A program made the position numbers and the translations under genes. From Methylobacter tundripaludum SV96 (lineage in GTDB: Bacteria; Pseudomonadota; Gammaproteobacteria; Methylococcales; Methylomonadaceae), in the NCBI RefSeq assembly GCF_000190755.2, contig NZ_JH109153.1, forward strand, positions 743,872 to 807,871: 64,000 bases of DNA, given 5' to 3'. Positions 1 through 14,600 of this stretch are shown piece after piece. How positions within the stretch are numbered: the stretch's first letter is position 1; every line of letters starts with the position of its first letter. The notes below the pieces were generated by a model. The model had not been told where the DNA came from, did not search any database, and saw nothing but the letters and a program-made list of their open reading frames with translations.

Positions 1-790
1 GGGCGTCCGGCCCGATGCGGTCGTGGGCCACAGCGTCGGCGAATACGTGGCCGCCTGTGTGGCCGGGGTATTCAACCTGGACGATGCGCTCAAACTGCTG
101 GCCGCCCGCGCCCGCCTGATGCAGGCCTTGCCCACCGGCGGCGCAATGGCCGCGGTTTTTGCCGGTGAAGCGCGGGTTGCCCAAGCCCTGGCCGGGCACG
201 ACCGATTAGCCATCGCCGCGGTCAACGGCGCCGAAAACGTGGTGATCTCGGGCGATGAGACCGCGCTCAATCACGTCCTGGATGAACTGCAAGCGGAAAA
301 CATCGGCCATCGCAGGCTGAGCGTGTCGCACGCCTTCCATTCGCCGTTGATGGAACCGATGCTGGCGGAATTCGCCAAGATTGCTGCCGAAATACATTAT
401 CACGCCCCTAGCCTCCCGTTAATTTCCAACGTCACCGGCCGCCTGATCGGCGAGGACATCGCCACGCCCGCCTATTGGGTCGAGCATATCCGCAGACCGG
501 TGCGCTTTGCCGACAGCATCGACACCCTGCACGACCGGCACTGCCAACTGTTCCTTGAACTCGGCCCCCATCCGGTGCTGCTGGGCATGACCCGTCACAG
601 CTGCCCCGACGCGATACTGATCCCCAGCTTGCGGCAACAAACCGCCGACGATGAACAGTTCCTGCGTAGCCTCGGCGACTTGTTCGTGCAGGGCGTCGCC
701 ATCGATTGGAACGCCGTTTACCCGAAACAAACCTACCAGCCGCTGCATCTGCCTACTTATCCGTTCCAGCGCCAGCGGTTTTGGGTAGAC
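1..790 (+). repeat. AT block, copy 1 (matches 25539-26328)
   Basis: From the first base to the end of the AT linker (about 790) the sequence is nearly identical to 25539-26328, offset 25538. The few differences give HCQLF/HCRLF, GMTRHSC/GMARHIS and TYQP/TYRP in the proteins. Identity stops abruptly after the codons for FWVD. The left end of the block lies outside the window. Confidence 0.92.
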
Positions 791-2670
791 AGCAACAGGG
801 AACTGCCCTCAGCACCAAGCTCGCGATTGGTTACGCTACTGCAATCCGGGAATGCCGATGCCCTGACCCAATATCTGCAAACGCAACAGGCACTGTCAGC
901 GGACGAACTGAAGCTGTTGCCGAAACTTAGCGGCTTATTGATCCGTCAGCACCGGGATGCCACCGTTAATACCGACGGTTTGTGCTACCGGCCCATCTGG
1001 CAAGAACAAGCGCGTAACGCCGAACCGGCTATGCCGCCTGCCGGAGCGCAAAACCGGCCATGGCTGATTTTCAGTTCCGGCGACGAATCCGAGCTGGCCC
1101 AAAGCTTGCAGAATCTCGGGCAACCTTGTATCCGTGCCACTGCGGGCAACGCCTACGCACAAACTGCATCCGATGCCTGGACGGTTGCCGCCGATAGCGC
1201 GGACGATTATTGTCGCCTGCTCGAAGCTACCCAGCCGCAAACCATCGCCTATGTCTGGCCGTCCGAGCTGACCGCACACTACGGTGAAGATGCGTTGATG
1301 CAGACTATCCTGTTGGCCCGTGCCGCAGCCGGTTTGCAATCACTCACCAAGCTGTGGCTGATCACCCGCGACGCAACCAATGCCGGAGATCGCGCGCCCT
1401 CATCGCCCTTTCCTTCGCTGTTGTCGGGCCTGGGCCGTTCCTTGTTCCTGGAATATCCCAATCTGAAAGGCGGCATGATCGACCTGGAAGCCGACGAAAC
1501 TCCGGCATTGCTGCGCGAACTGCTGGATTCGGAAGACGAAGACGCGATCAGTCTTCGGGTGGGAAAACGCTATGTCGCCAGACTTGAAGCCTTCCAGCCA
1601 ACAGTCGCAGCACCGTCCCGGTTTAAAGCGGACGCGGCCTACCTGATTACCGGAGGACTGGGCGCGCTCGGCTTGAAAACCGCGCGCTTTTTGGCCGAAA
1701 ACGGCGCGGGCCAACTGATCCTGCTCGGACGCAAGGGCGCCAATGAAAACACCCGCGAAACCCTGGACTTTATCGAACACTTGGGCACCCAGGTTCGCGT
1801 AGTGCAGGCGGACAGCGGCGATGAGACCGCGATGTCCGAACTCTTCAAACAGCTTGCCGCCGGTAATTTCCGCCTCAAAGGCATCATCCACGCGGCCGGA
1901 GTGCTGGGCTCCTGCGCCCTGAGCGAACTCGACCGGGCATGCCTGCACCAAGTGCTTGCGCCTAAAGTACGCGGTGCCTGGACATTGCACCGCTTAAGCC
2001 TGGACCTCGAACTCGATTTTTTTGTCCTGTACTCATCGATTTCATCAATTTTGGGTACGGCTCAACTCGCCCATTACACGGCAGCTAACGGCTTTTTGGA
2101 CGGCTTGGCCGAATACCGCCGCGGCTTGGGCTTGCCCGCGCTCAGCATCAACTGGGGGCCTTGGCAAAGCGGCGGCATGATAGACGGCGAGACCGCCCGG
2201 CGTATTGCCGACAGCGGCTTTCATACCCTGTCGGCTCCGATAGCGCTTGACCTGTTTGGCCGCTTGCTGGCCGCCGGGCAAACCCGCGTCGCGGTTCTGG
2301 ATGCGGATTGGCCGCGCCTCAAAAGCCTTTACGAAGTCCGCGGCCGCCAACCTTTGCTGGCGCTGCTGGGTCAAAATACCACGGGAACTGCCACCGTACT
2401 GAACGGGCTGCAGGATCGAAGCGCGCAACGTATTGGAAAAGAGCACCTTTCAGAGGAAGAACTGCTGGCTGCCTTGTTTGGCGAAGTGCTGGGGTTGGAT
2501 AGCGTCAGTGTTGACGATTCGTTCTTTGCGCTGGGCGGCGACTCCTTGTTAGCTACGCAGTTAGTCAGCCGGGTGCGTGAAGCATTCGCGCTGGAGCTGC
2601 CGACCAAAATGCTATTTGATGCCCCTACCGTAGCGCAGTTGCTGATGTGTTTGCGCGATTTGCGCGGCGC
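2..2670 (+). other. PKS module end: AT-KR-T of the giant synthetase
   Basis: The AT part carries GHSVGEY with the active serine, and VSHAFHS, the HAFH signature of malonyl-CoA-specific ATs. The KR has an intact nucleotide motif (GGLGALG near 1650) and the Ser-Tyr-Asn set (LYSSISS and AHYTAAN near 2030-2090), so a beta-hydroxyl is expected. There is no LDD motif, which argues against a classic B-type KR. The T domain has LGGDSL with its serine at 2543. The AT part nearly repeats 25539-26328 and the KR part nearly repeats 34072-35619, so this module looks assembled from its neighbours. Confidence 0.85.
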
Positions 2671-5600
2671 CAGGGCACCACTGACGGCGCTCCCGCGCCC
2701 CGAGCGCCTGCCGCTGTCTTATGCGCAGCAGCGGCTATGGTTTATCCATCGACTGGAAGGGCCGGGGTCGACTTATAACATTCCTATCGCTTTACGCTTG
2801 ACTGGGCATCTGGATGCCGATGCGCTTGATTCGGCTTTGCTCGACCTGCTGGCGCGTCACGAGGCGTTGCGTACCCGTTTCCCGGAGTTCGACGGCATTG
2901 CCGCGCAGGAAATTGTGCCGGTTGCAGACATCGCTGCGCGGCTGACCCGCTGTCAGGTGACGAAGGCGGAATTAGCCGCCAGCTTGCAACAGGCGGCAGA
3001 AACGGCGCTGGACATTACCGTGGACTTGCCGTTCCGGGCCTGGCTGTTCAGTTCGGCTGCCGGGGAGCAGGTGTTGTTGTTGCTGGTTCATCACATCGCC
3101 GCCGACGGCGCTTCGATGGCGGTTTTATCCAACGATTTATCTTCGGCTTATGCCGCCCGCTGTTTGCAACAAGCCCCGCAATGGCCGGACTTGCCGATCC
3201 AGTACGCCGATTATGCGCTCTGGCAGCGCCAAGTCTTGGGCGCGGTGGACGATCCGACCAGTCCGATGGCGCAGCAGTTGGCGTTCTGGCAGCAGGCGTT
3301 GCGCGGCCTTCCCGATGAGTTGAACCTGCCGACCGACCGCCCCCGGCCGCTGGTCAGTTCCTATCGCGGCGGCGCGCTGCCGATTCACTTGTCCGCCGAG
3401 CTGCATCGGGATTTGCTGGCCTTGGCTCAAGCCGAGCAGGCTTCGCTATTCATGCTGTTGCAGGCGACCTTGGCGGCGCTGTTGTCGCGCCTGGGCGCCG
3501 GTGAAGATATTGCTATCGGTGCGCCGATCGCCGGTCGCACCGATCAGGCGATTGAGGGTTTGATCGGCTTTTTTATCAATACACTGGTATTGCGCACCGA
3601 CCTGTCGAGACGGCCTTCCCTGCGCACACTGCTGCAACGCGTGCGGGCTTTCGATTTGGACGCTTATGCACACCAGGATTTACCGTTCGAGCTGTTGGTC
3701 GATGCGTTGCAACCAACCCGTTCGATGGCCCGCCATCCGCTGTTCCAGGTGATGCTGATATTGCAGAACACCGCCAAACCTCGAATGGACTTGCCGGGGC
3801 TTACTGTCAGCCTGGAACCTTTGGCGCATACCGGCGCCAAGTTCGATCTAACCGTCGATTTGACTGAGCAGTTCGGCGAAAACGGCGAGCCGTTGGGCTT
3901 ATCCGGCGAGCTGGAATTCAGCAGCGATTTGTTCGATGCCTCGACTATTGAACTCTTAATCCAGCGCTGGTTGCGCCTGATCGAGCAGGCCGTGGCCGAA
4001 CCGGATGCGCCGCTGTATCGCTGCGATATACTGACGCCGGACGAACGCCATACGCTGCTGGAGGCATTCAACCCCATTGCGCTGCCGACTCCCGCCGCAA
4101 CGCTGCCCGAATTGTTCGAGGCGCAGGCGTCGAGCAATCCTGCCGCGACCGCGTTGGTCTTCGCCGATTACGAACTGAGTTATGCCGAACTCAACGCCCG
4201 TGCCAACCGCCTCGCTCACGCGCTGATTGAGCAAGGGGCAGGCCCTGAGTCGTTGATCGGCCTGTGCCTGGATCGCTCATTTGAACTGATTATCTCGCTG
4301 TTGGCCGTGCTGAAAAGCGGCGCGGCTTACTTGCCGCTGGATCCTGAATATCCGATGGCACGCATTGAAGCCATGCTGAAAGATGCCGCGCCTTTACTGG
4401 TGATTACCGCAACGAAGATGGCTGATATTTTGCCGGAAAGCTGTGCGCGATTATTACTGGACGATCCGGCCACGCTAGTCGACTTGGCGATGAAGCCGCG
4501 AACCAATCCAACAGATACAGACCGGCTGATGCCGCTTGATCCTCGTCACCCGGCTTATGTGATTTTTACCTCCGGCTCGACCGGAAGACCGAAGGGCATC
4601 GCGATTTGCCACAGCGCGCTTAGCGCATTCCTTGCTTCGATCAAATCAGCCGTTCATTGCGATGCGGCTGACCGGTTCTTATCGGTAACCACGATTGCGT
4701 TCGATATCGCCGTTCTGGAACTGTTCCTGCCGCTCTCGCAGGGAGCCTGCGTACTGCTGACCGCTCGTTCGGAAAGCAAGGATATTCCTGCATTTGCGCA
4801 GTTTTTTGCTCGCCATCGGCCCACGCTGATGCAAGCAACGCCCAGCCATTGGCGGGCGTTGCTCGAGGCTCTGCCCGACATTGAGCCGCAACTCCAGGCC
4901 ATTTGCGGCGGCGAGCCGCTACCGCTGGATCTGGCGCAGGCGCTATTGGCAAAAACCCGTTCATTGGTCAATCTCTACGGCCCGACCGAAGCGACGGTTT
5001 GGGCGACCCAACAGGCCATAACCGAGAGTACGCTTGCGCTGCAACGCACTCCGTTGGTGGACATCGGTACGCCACTTGACCGTTATCGCATCTACCTGTT
5101 GGATGCCACCTTGGAACCGGTGCCGGTCGGCGTTGCCGGCGAACTGTATATCGCCGGGGCCGGCCTGGCCCGCGGTTACCTGAACCGCCCGGCCCTGACC
5201 GCCGAGCGCTTTGTCGCCGATCCGTTCTCGCCTATGTCTGGCGCACGCATGTACCGCTCCGGCGATCTGGCGCGCTGGCGCGATGACGGCAATCTGGAGT
5301 TTTTGGGCCGGGCCGACAGCCAGGTCAAGATTCGCGGCTTCCGCATTGAGCCGGGCGAGATCGAAGCGGTGTTGCTGGCCTTGCCGGGCGTGGCCCAAGC
5401 CGCGGTGGTGGCGCGCGACGACGGCCTGGGTTTGCAGCTGGTGGCGTATTGGGTGCCGTCTGCTTCGTCCGATGCGTCCGATGCGTCCGCCGAAACCTTG
5501 CGTCCGGCGTTGGCCGCGCAATTGCCGGATTACATGCTGCCTTCGGCGTTTGTAGTCTTGGACGCTCTGCCGCTGACCCCCAACGGCAAGCTGGATCGGC

Positions 5601-8600
5601 GCGCCTTGCCTGCGCCGGAACGCGGCGGTGCGGTGTTTGTTCCGCCGTCTTCGCAAGAAGAAACGCTGCTGGCGGCGCTGTTCGGCGAGGTATTGGGATT
5701 GGATCGCGTCAGTGTTGCCGATTCGTTCTTTGCGCTGGGCGGGCATTCGCTGCTGGCGACCCGTTTGGTCAGCCGGGTGCGCGAGGCCTTTGCCTTGGAA
5801 TTGCCGATCCGGGCCTTATTCGAAGCGCCGACGGTCGCGCAATTGGCCGGACGCCTGCGCGATTTGCGTAGCGCCCGGCTGCCTTTGCAGGCCTTACCGC
5901 GCCCCGAGCGTTTGCCGCTGTCTTATGCGCAGCAGCGCCTGTGGTTTATCCATCGCCTGGAGGGGCCGGGTTCCAATTACAATATTCCTATCGCTTTACG
6001 CTTGAGCGGGCATTTGGATGCCGATGCGTTTGATTCGGCTTTGCTTGACCTGCTGGCGCGTCATGAAGCGTTGCGTACCCGTTTCCCGGAGTTCGACGGT
6101 ATTGCCGCTCAGGAGATTGTGCCGGTTTCCGAGCTCACTTCGCTGCTGACCCGCTGCCCTGTAACCGAAGCGGAATTAGCCGTTCAGTTACAGCAGGCGG
6201 CCGATACCGCACTCGATATTACCGTGGACTTGCCGTTCCGGGCCTGGCTGTTTTCTTCGACTCCGCTCAGCACGGGCTCTTTAGCTAACGAGGAGCAAGT
6301 GTTGCTGATGCTGGTGCATCATATCGCCGCCGACGGCGCGTCGATGGCGGTGTTGGCCGACGATTTAACCCTGGCTTATAGTTCCCGCTGTATGCAGCAG
6401 GCTCCCGCTTGGCCGGATTTAACGATCCAGTACGCCGATTATGCGCTCTGGCAGCGCCAAAGCTTGGGCGCTGTGGATGATCCGAGCAGTCCGATGGCGC
6501 AGCAGCTGGCGTTCTGGCAACAAGCCTTGCGCGGCCTGCCCGATGAGTTGAACCTGCCGACCGATAGGCCCCGGCCATTGGTCAGTTCTTATCGCGGCGG
6601 TGCGCTGCCGATTCACCTGTCCGCCGAACTGCACCGGAATTTGCTGGCCTTGGCTCAAACCGAGCAAGCTTCGCTGTTCATGCTGTTGCAGGCGACCTTG
6701 GCGGCGCTGTTGTCGCGACTGGGCGCCGGTGAGGACATTGCTATCGGTGCGCCGATTGCCGGTCGTACCGATCAGGCCATTGAGGGCTTGATCGGCTTTT
6801 TCGTCAATGCCTTGGTGTTGCGCACCGACCTGTCGGGACGGCCTTCGCTGCGGACGGTCTTGCAACGGGTGCGCGCGTTCGATTTGGACGCTTATGCGCA
6901 CCAGGATCTGCCGTTCGAGCTGTTGGTCGATGCCTTGCAACCGACCCGCTCAATGGCCCGCCATCCGTTATTCCAGGTCATGCTGGCTTTGCAGAACACC
7001 GCCCGGCCGCGCATGGACTTGCCGGGCTTGAACGTTGCGATGGAACCGTTGGCGCGCACCGGCGCCAAGTTCGACCTGTTGGTCAGTTTGGCCGAGCAAT
7101 ACGATGCCGACGGCGAGCCGTTGGGCTTGTGGGGCGAACTGGAGTTCAGCAGCGACCTGTTCGATACCGACACCGTCGAGCATTTAAGCCGCCGCTGGTT
7201 AAGCCTGATCGAGCAGGCCGTGGCCGAACCGGATGCGCCGCTGTACCAGTGCGCGCTGCTGACCCCGGAAGAACGCCATGCGCTGCTGGAGGGCTTCAAC
7301 GCCACGGCACGGCCTATCCCCGACGCCACCCTGCCCGCATTGTTCGAAGCCCAGGCGGCAAGCAATCCTGCCGCGACCGCGCTGGTCTTTGGCGATCAGG
7401 AACTGAGCTATGGCGAACTGAACACCCGCGCCAACCGCCTCGCTCACGCGCTGATTGCGCAAGGGGCAGGCCCGGAATCGTTAATCGGCCTGTACCTGGA
7501 CCGTTCGTTCGAGCTGGTGATCTCGCTGTTGGCGGTTCTGAAAAGCGGTGCGGCTTATCTGCCGCTCGACCCCGAACATCCGACCGCGCGCATTGAGGCG
7601 ATGCTGGAAGATGCAACGCCGTTACGGGTGATCACGACGGCAGCGCTGGCCGACAACCTACCTGCGGATTGTCCGCGCATAGTGCTCGACAAGCTAACCG
7701 ACTTGGCGCAAAGACAAGAAAATAATCCAAGCGATGCGGATCGACTCGCTCCGCTAACGCCGCTGCATCCGGCTTATGTGATCTTTACCTCCGGCTCGAC
7801 CGGAAAGCCGAAAGGGGTGCTGATTGCCCATCACGCGCTGGTCAACCACATGCGCTGGATGCAACATGCCTACCCTGTGGTCCCGCAAGACCGGGTTCTC
7901 GGCCGAACCGCCCCCACTTTCGATGCGTCGGTCTGGGAGCTTTGGCTGCCGTTACTGTCCGGGGCGACGCAGGTGCTGATCTCGACTCAGCAACTCCACG
8001 ATGCCCAGTTGCTGTTTGAACAGCTTGACCGGCAGCAGGTTCATGTCGCCCAGTTCGTGCCCTCGCTACTGGCTTCGTTCCTCTCCGAATATGACCTAAA
8101 GCCGCAAGCGCTGCGCCAGGTGTTTTCCGGCGGCGAAGCGCTATCGACCGAGCTGACCCGGCGTTTGACCGAGCAGTGGCAGGTTGAGGTAATCAATTTA
8201 TACGGGCCGACCGAAACGACGATCCAGGTCACGCATTATGCGGCACAGGACAACGCTTTAAACGGGTCGACGACGCCGATCGGCGCGCCGATCTGGAACA
8301 CCCGCATTTATCTGCTGGATCAAGCCCTGGAACCGGTTCCGGTCGGCGTTGCCGGTGAACTGTACATCGCCGGAGCCGGTCTGGCCCGCGGCTACCTGAA
8401 CCGCCCGGCCCTGACCGCCGAGCGCTTTGTCGCCGATCCGTTCTCGCCACTGGTGGGCGCACGCATGTATCGCTCCGGCGATTTGGCGCGCTGGCGCGAT
8501 GACGGCAATCTGGAGTTTTTGGGCCGGGCCGACAGCCAGGTCAAGATTCGCGGTTTCCGGATCGAGCCGGGCGAGATCGAAGCCCTGTTGCTGGCGCTGC

Positions 8601-11600
8601 CGGGCGTGGCCCAGGCGGCTGTCATCGCGCGCGACGACGGCCTGGGTTTGCAGTTGGTGGCGTATTGGGTGCCGTCTGCTTTGTCCAATGCGTCTGCCGA
8701 AACCTTGCGCCCGGCGTTGGCCGCGCAATTGCCGGATTACATGCTGCCTTCGGCCTTTGTGGCCTTGGACGCTCTGCCGCTGACACCCAACGGCAAGCTG
8801 GATCGGCGCGCCTTGCCTGCGCCGGAACGCGGCGGTGTACTGTTTGTTCCGCCGTCATCGCAAGAAGAAACACTGCTGGCAGCGCTGTTCGGCGAGGTTC
8901 TTGGACTGGAGCGCGTCAGTGTTGACGATTCGTTCTTTGCGCTGGGCGGCGACAGCATCCTTTCCATTCAATTGGTTAGCCGCGCACGGCGCGCCGGTTT
9001 GGAAATTCGTCCACGCGACATTTTCGAGCGACCCACTGTCGCCGGACTCGCGAGCATCGCTCGGCCAGTGGCAAACAACAAACCGTTGGCGTTATTCGAA
9101 GCCAGCGGGCCGTTTACCCCAACCCCGATCATGGCCCGCTTTCTGGCGGTAGAAGGACCGACTAAGGGCTTCTACCAGGCCATGATGATCCAATTGCCGG
9201 CACAGATCGAAGCCGACCAGCTCAACGCCATCCTACAGTCGACAATCGATCACCACGCCTTGTTGCGCGCTACCTTTATCCGCAATGAGGACGGCCTATG
9301 GCAAGGCATCGTACCGCCGCCGGGAACCGTCAACGCCTGTACGCGCGTACAGCGCATCGACCTGCGGGCAATGGATTCCGCCCAGCGCGAACTGCGTCTG
9401 CATGAGACGGTTACGCAAGCTGCTGAACGACTCGATCCGGCCGACGGTTATCTGTTCGAGGCATTGTGGTTTTCGCTTCCCGAAGGCGAACGCTTGCTAT
9501 GGATCATTCATCACTTGGCCGTCGACGGCGTTTCCTGGCGCATTCTGCTGTCCGATCTCGCCGCAGCATGGCAAGCGGTCGCAGCTCAGCAAGCCATCGC
9601 GCTGGAAGCGGTTGCCACCCCCTTTAGAATCTGGGCGCAACGGCTGCATGAACAGGCCCTGTCCCCAACTGTCGCCGCCGAATTACCGGCTTGGGAATCT
9701 ATCCTTGCGCGGGGCGTTCCGTTATTACCGGGCATCATCATGGATTCGCAGCGGGATACAACTGCGACCACTCAAACCTTATTGGTTTCGCTAAAGCCTG
9801 CGCTCACCTTGGCGCTGCTGACCGAAATACCCGCAGCCTTCCATGCCCAAATCAACGATGTGCTGCTCACCGCGTTGGCTGTAGCCATTGCCGCTTGGCA
9901 GCCCGCAACGAAACCGGGCATATTGATCGATCTGGAAGGCCATGGCCGCGAGCCTTTCGCTGACGATCTCGATCTTTCGCGTACCGTCGGCTGGTTCACT
10001 ACCCTCTATCCGGTCGCCTTATCCCTTGAAGGCATCGATGTCGATGCCGCGCTTCGAGGCGAAGCAGACATGGGACTGGCGCTCAAACTGGTCAAGGAGC
10101 AGTTGCGTGCCATACCGGGTCGCGGGCTGGGTTTCGGCTTGCTACGCTATCTGGAACCGAGCGCCGGACAGCGCTTGGCAAGTCAGCCGTCGCCACAGCT
10201 GGCCTTTAACTATCTGGGCCGCTTTGCTGCGGGGGATAGCCAAGACTGGGCCATCGCCGCAGACGGAAATGGCCTGAGCGGCGGTGCCGATGCCGATATG
10301 CCGATCACTCATGCCTTGACGGTCAACGCGGTCACCGTGGACGGCCCCGAAGGACCGACGCTTTCAGCGCACTGGAGCTGGGCGACTCGCCACCTGGACG
10401 AATCGGCAGTCGCAACACTGGCCGAACATTGGCAACAGGCGCTGAGCGCCCTGGTTGCGCATAGTATGCAAGCCGGAGCCGGCGGCCATTCGCCCGCTGA
10501 TTTTCCGTTACTTACACTTTCCCAAAAACAGGTGGATGAACTTGAGCGGCGTTACCCGAACTTGGAAACGCTATGGCCGTTATCGCCGCTGCAAGAAGGC
10601 TTGCTGTTCCACGCCCTGTTCGATGATGCCTCGCCGGATCTCTACACCGTCCAAACCGCGATTGACCTGAGCGGCAACCTGGAACCGGAACGCCTGCGCA
10701 ACGCCTGCACCGCCTTGTTAAAACGCCATGCCGTGCTGCGTACCGGCTTTGTCCACCAAGGCCAAACGCCTTTGCAAGTGGTCGTACCTCAGCCTCCTTT
10801 GCCCTGGCAATGGCTGGATTTAAGCGATCTTGAAGCGGTGCAACAATCGCAACGCGCCCAGGCCGTTGCCGCCGAGTTGCGGACTACCCGGTTTGCTATT
10901 GACGAGCCGCCGTTGATTCGTTTCACTGTGCTCAAGCTCGGACAGCAACAGCATCGCCTGCTGGTCACCAATCACCACTTGGTGCTGGACGGTTGGTCGA
11001 TGCCTATCCTGCTGCGCGAACTCTTCACCCTTTATAACGACTTCGGCAGCAAAAATACGCTGGCGCCGGTATCCGGCTATGGCGACTATCTCGCTTGGCT
11101 GCAAGCGCAACACAAACCCCAGGCTCACGCGGCTTGGCAAGCTTACCTCGCAGGCCTTGACGCACCCAGCCTGATCGCGCCTGATCGATCCAGCCAAGCG
11201 ACAATCCAGGCTCCCCATCATTGGCGGTACAGTTTCCCGGAAGCGCTCAGTCAGGGTATGAACGATTTTGCCCGCAACCACGGCATTACCCTGAATACCT
11301 TATTCCAGGGGGCGTGGGCTTTGCTGTTGAGCCGCCTGACCGGGCAACGGGATGTTACTTTCGGCATCACGGTTTCGGGACGTCCGGCCGAACTGCCGGG
11401 CGTCGAACACATGGTCGGCCTGTTAATCAACACCCTGCCGCTACGGATAAGCTTGCCTTCGGATCAGCCGCTGGCCGCCTGGCTTGGCGCATTGCAAGCA
11501 CGCCAGGCCGGTTTGTTGGACTACGGCTATCTCGGCCTCACGGAAATCCAGCGTATCGCCGGGGGCTTTAACCCGCTGTTCGATACCTTGCTGGTGTTTG

Positions 11601-14600
11601 AGAACTACCCGATTGATCGTGCCGCTATCAAGCAAGGCATTAGCGACCTTAAAGTGACCCATATCGCCGGTCACGACGCCACCCATTACCCGCTCTCACT
11701 GATGGTCGCTCCCGGCGAGCAACTTGAGCTGCGTCTGGAATTCGACCCGGCACTATTTGATGACGAAAAAGGCCAACAACTAGGCCAACGCCTGGTGCGC
11801 CTGATCGAGCAGGCCGTCGCACAACCGGATGCGCCGCTGTATCGCTACGATATGCTGACGCCCGAGGAGCGCCACACGCTGCTGGAAGGTTTCAATGCCA
11901 CGGCGCAGCCGATTCCTGCCGCCACACTTCCCGAGTTATTCGAAATGCAGGCGGCGCGTGATCCTGCCGCAACCGCGTTGATCTTTGCCGGTCAGGAACT
12001 CAGCTATGGCGAACTCAATAGCCGCGCCAATCGTCTGGCTCATGCGCTGATTGCGCAAGGAGCGGGGCCTGAGGCCTTGATCGGCCTGTGCCTGGAACGC
12101 TCGTTCGAGCTGGTGATCTCGCTGCTGGCGGTACTGAAAAGCGGTGCGGCTTATGTGCCGCTGGACCCTGAATACCCGAAAGCGCGTCTACAAGCCATGC
12201 TGGAGGATGCTGCGCCTTTACTGGTGATCACCTCAACGGAAATGGCAGCGATTTTGCCGGAAAGCTGTGCGCGCCTGCTGCTGGACGATCCGTCCGTACA
12301 AACCGGCTTGGCAATAAATCCCGAAAGCAACCCCTCGAATGCGGACCGATTGACGCCGCTAAGCCCGCTGCATCCGGCTTATGTGATTTTTACTTCCGGG
12401 TCTACCGGGAGGCCGAAGGGCGTGATAATGAGCCAACAGGCCTTAGTCAATCTGCTCGAATGGCAAACGGAAAGCAGCGTTTTAGGCAGCAAGCTGCGCA
12501 CCCTTCAATTTACCTCGGCCAATTTCGATGTGTCGTTCCAGGAAATTTTCGGCGCGTGGAAAACCGGCAGCACGCTGGTATTGGTGCCTGATGAAGTTCG
12601 CCGCGAACCGGAACAATTGGTGGATTTACTGAGAAGCCATGCGATTGAACGGCTCTTTATCCCGATAGCCGCACTCAATAATATCGCCGAGCTTTACGCC
12701 AATCGCACCTTATCGCCACTGCAATTAAAGGAAGTCATTTGCGCAGGAGAACAATTAAAAGTCACTCCGGCGCTGAGGCGGTTTTTTGACCGGATCGACC
12801 ACAGCCAATTGCATAACCACTACGGCCCGAGTGAAAGCCATGTGGTTACGGCCTTTCCTCTTGACCAAGACAGCCGACATTGGCAGGAAATGCCCTCTAT
12901 CGGTGCGCCGATCAGGAACACCCGTATCTACCTGTTGGATCAGACCCTGGAACCGGTGCCGGTCGGCGTTGCCGGAGAACTGTACATCGCCGGGGCCGGC
13001 CTGGCCCGCGGTTACCTGAACCGCCCGGCCCTGACCGCCGAGCGCTTTGTCGCCGATCCGTTCTCGCCGGTGGTGGGCGCACGCATGTATCGCTCCGGCG
13101 ATCTGGCGCGCTGGCGCGATGACGGCAACCTGGAGTTTTTGGGCCGGGCCGACAGTCAGGTCAAGATTCGCGGCTTCCGCATTGAGCCGGGCGAAATCGA
13201 AGCGCTGTTACTGGCCTTGCCGGGCGTGGCTCAGGCCGCGGTAGTGGCGCGCGACGACGGCCTCGGTTTGCAGCTGGTGGCTTATTGGGTGCCATCTGTT
13301 TCGTCCGATGCGTCCGCCGAAACCTTGCGCCCGGCGTTGGCCGCGCAATTGCCGGATTACATGCTGCCTTCGGCCTTTGTGGCCTTGGACGCTCTGCCGC
13401 TGACACCCAACGGCAAGCTGGATCGGCGCGCCTTGCCTGCGCCGGAACGCGGCGGTGCGGTGTTTGTTCCGCCGTCTTCGCCGGAAGAGGCGCTGCTGGC
13501 GGCGCTGTTCGGCGAGGTGCTTGGACTGGAGCGCGTCAGTATCGCCGATTCGTTCTTTGCGCTGGGCGGGCATTCGCTGCTGGCGACCCGTTTGGTCAGC
13601 CGGGTGCGCGAGGCGTTTGCCTTGGAATTGCCGATCCGGGCCTTATTCGAAGCGCCGACGGTCGAACAATTGGCCGGACGTCTGCGCGATTTGCGTGGCG
13701 CCCGGCTGCCTTTGCAGGCCTTGCCGCGTCCCGAGCGTTTGCCGCTGTCTTATGCGCAGCAGCGCCTGTGGTTTATCCATCGCCTGGAGGGGCCGGGTTC
13801 CAATTACAATATTCCGATTGCTTTACGCTTGAGCGGGCATTTGGATGCCGATGCGTTTGATTCGGCTTTGCTTGACCTGCTGGCGCGTCATGAAGCCTTG
13901 CGTACCCGTTTCCCGGAGTTCGACGGCGTTGCCGCACAGGAGATTGTGCCGGTTGCCGAGTTCGGTTCGCTGCTGACCCGCTGCCAAGTAACCGAAGCGG
14001 AATTAGCCGTTCAGTTACAGCAGGCGGCCGATACCGCGCTGGATATTACCGTGGACTTGCCGTTCCGGGCCTGGCTGTTCTCCTTAGCTAACGAGGCGCA
14101 GGTGCTGCTGATGCTGGTGCATCACATCGCCGCCGACGGCGCTTCGATGGCGGTGTTGGCCGACGATTTAACCCTGGCTTATAGTTCCCGCTGTATGCAG
14201 CAGACTCCGCGCTGGACGGACTTGCCAATCCAGTACGCCGATTATGCGCTCTGGCAGCGCCAAAGCTTGGGCGCGGTGCATGACCCCAAGAGTCCGATGG
14301 CACAACAGCTGGCATTCTGGCAGCAGGCCCTGCGCGGCCTTCCCGATGAGTTGAATTTGCCGGCCGACCGGCCCCGCCCTCTGGTCGGTTCCTATCGCGG
14401 CGGCGCGCTGCCGATTCATCTGTCCGCCGAACTGCACCGGAATTTGCTGGCCTTGGCTCAAACCGAGCAGGCTTCGCTGTTCATGCTGTTGCAGGCGACC
14501 TTGGCCGCGCTGTTGTCGCGACTGGGCGCCGGTGAGGACATTGCTATCGGTGCGCCGATTGCCGGTCGTACCGATCAGGCCATTGAGGGCTTGATCGGCT

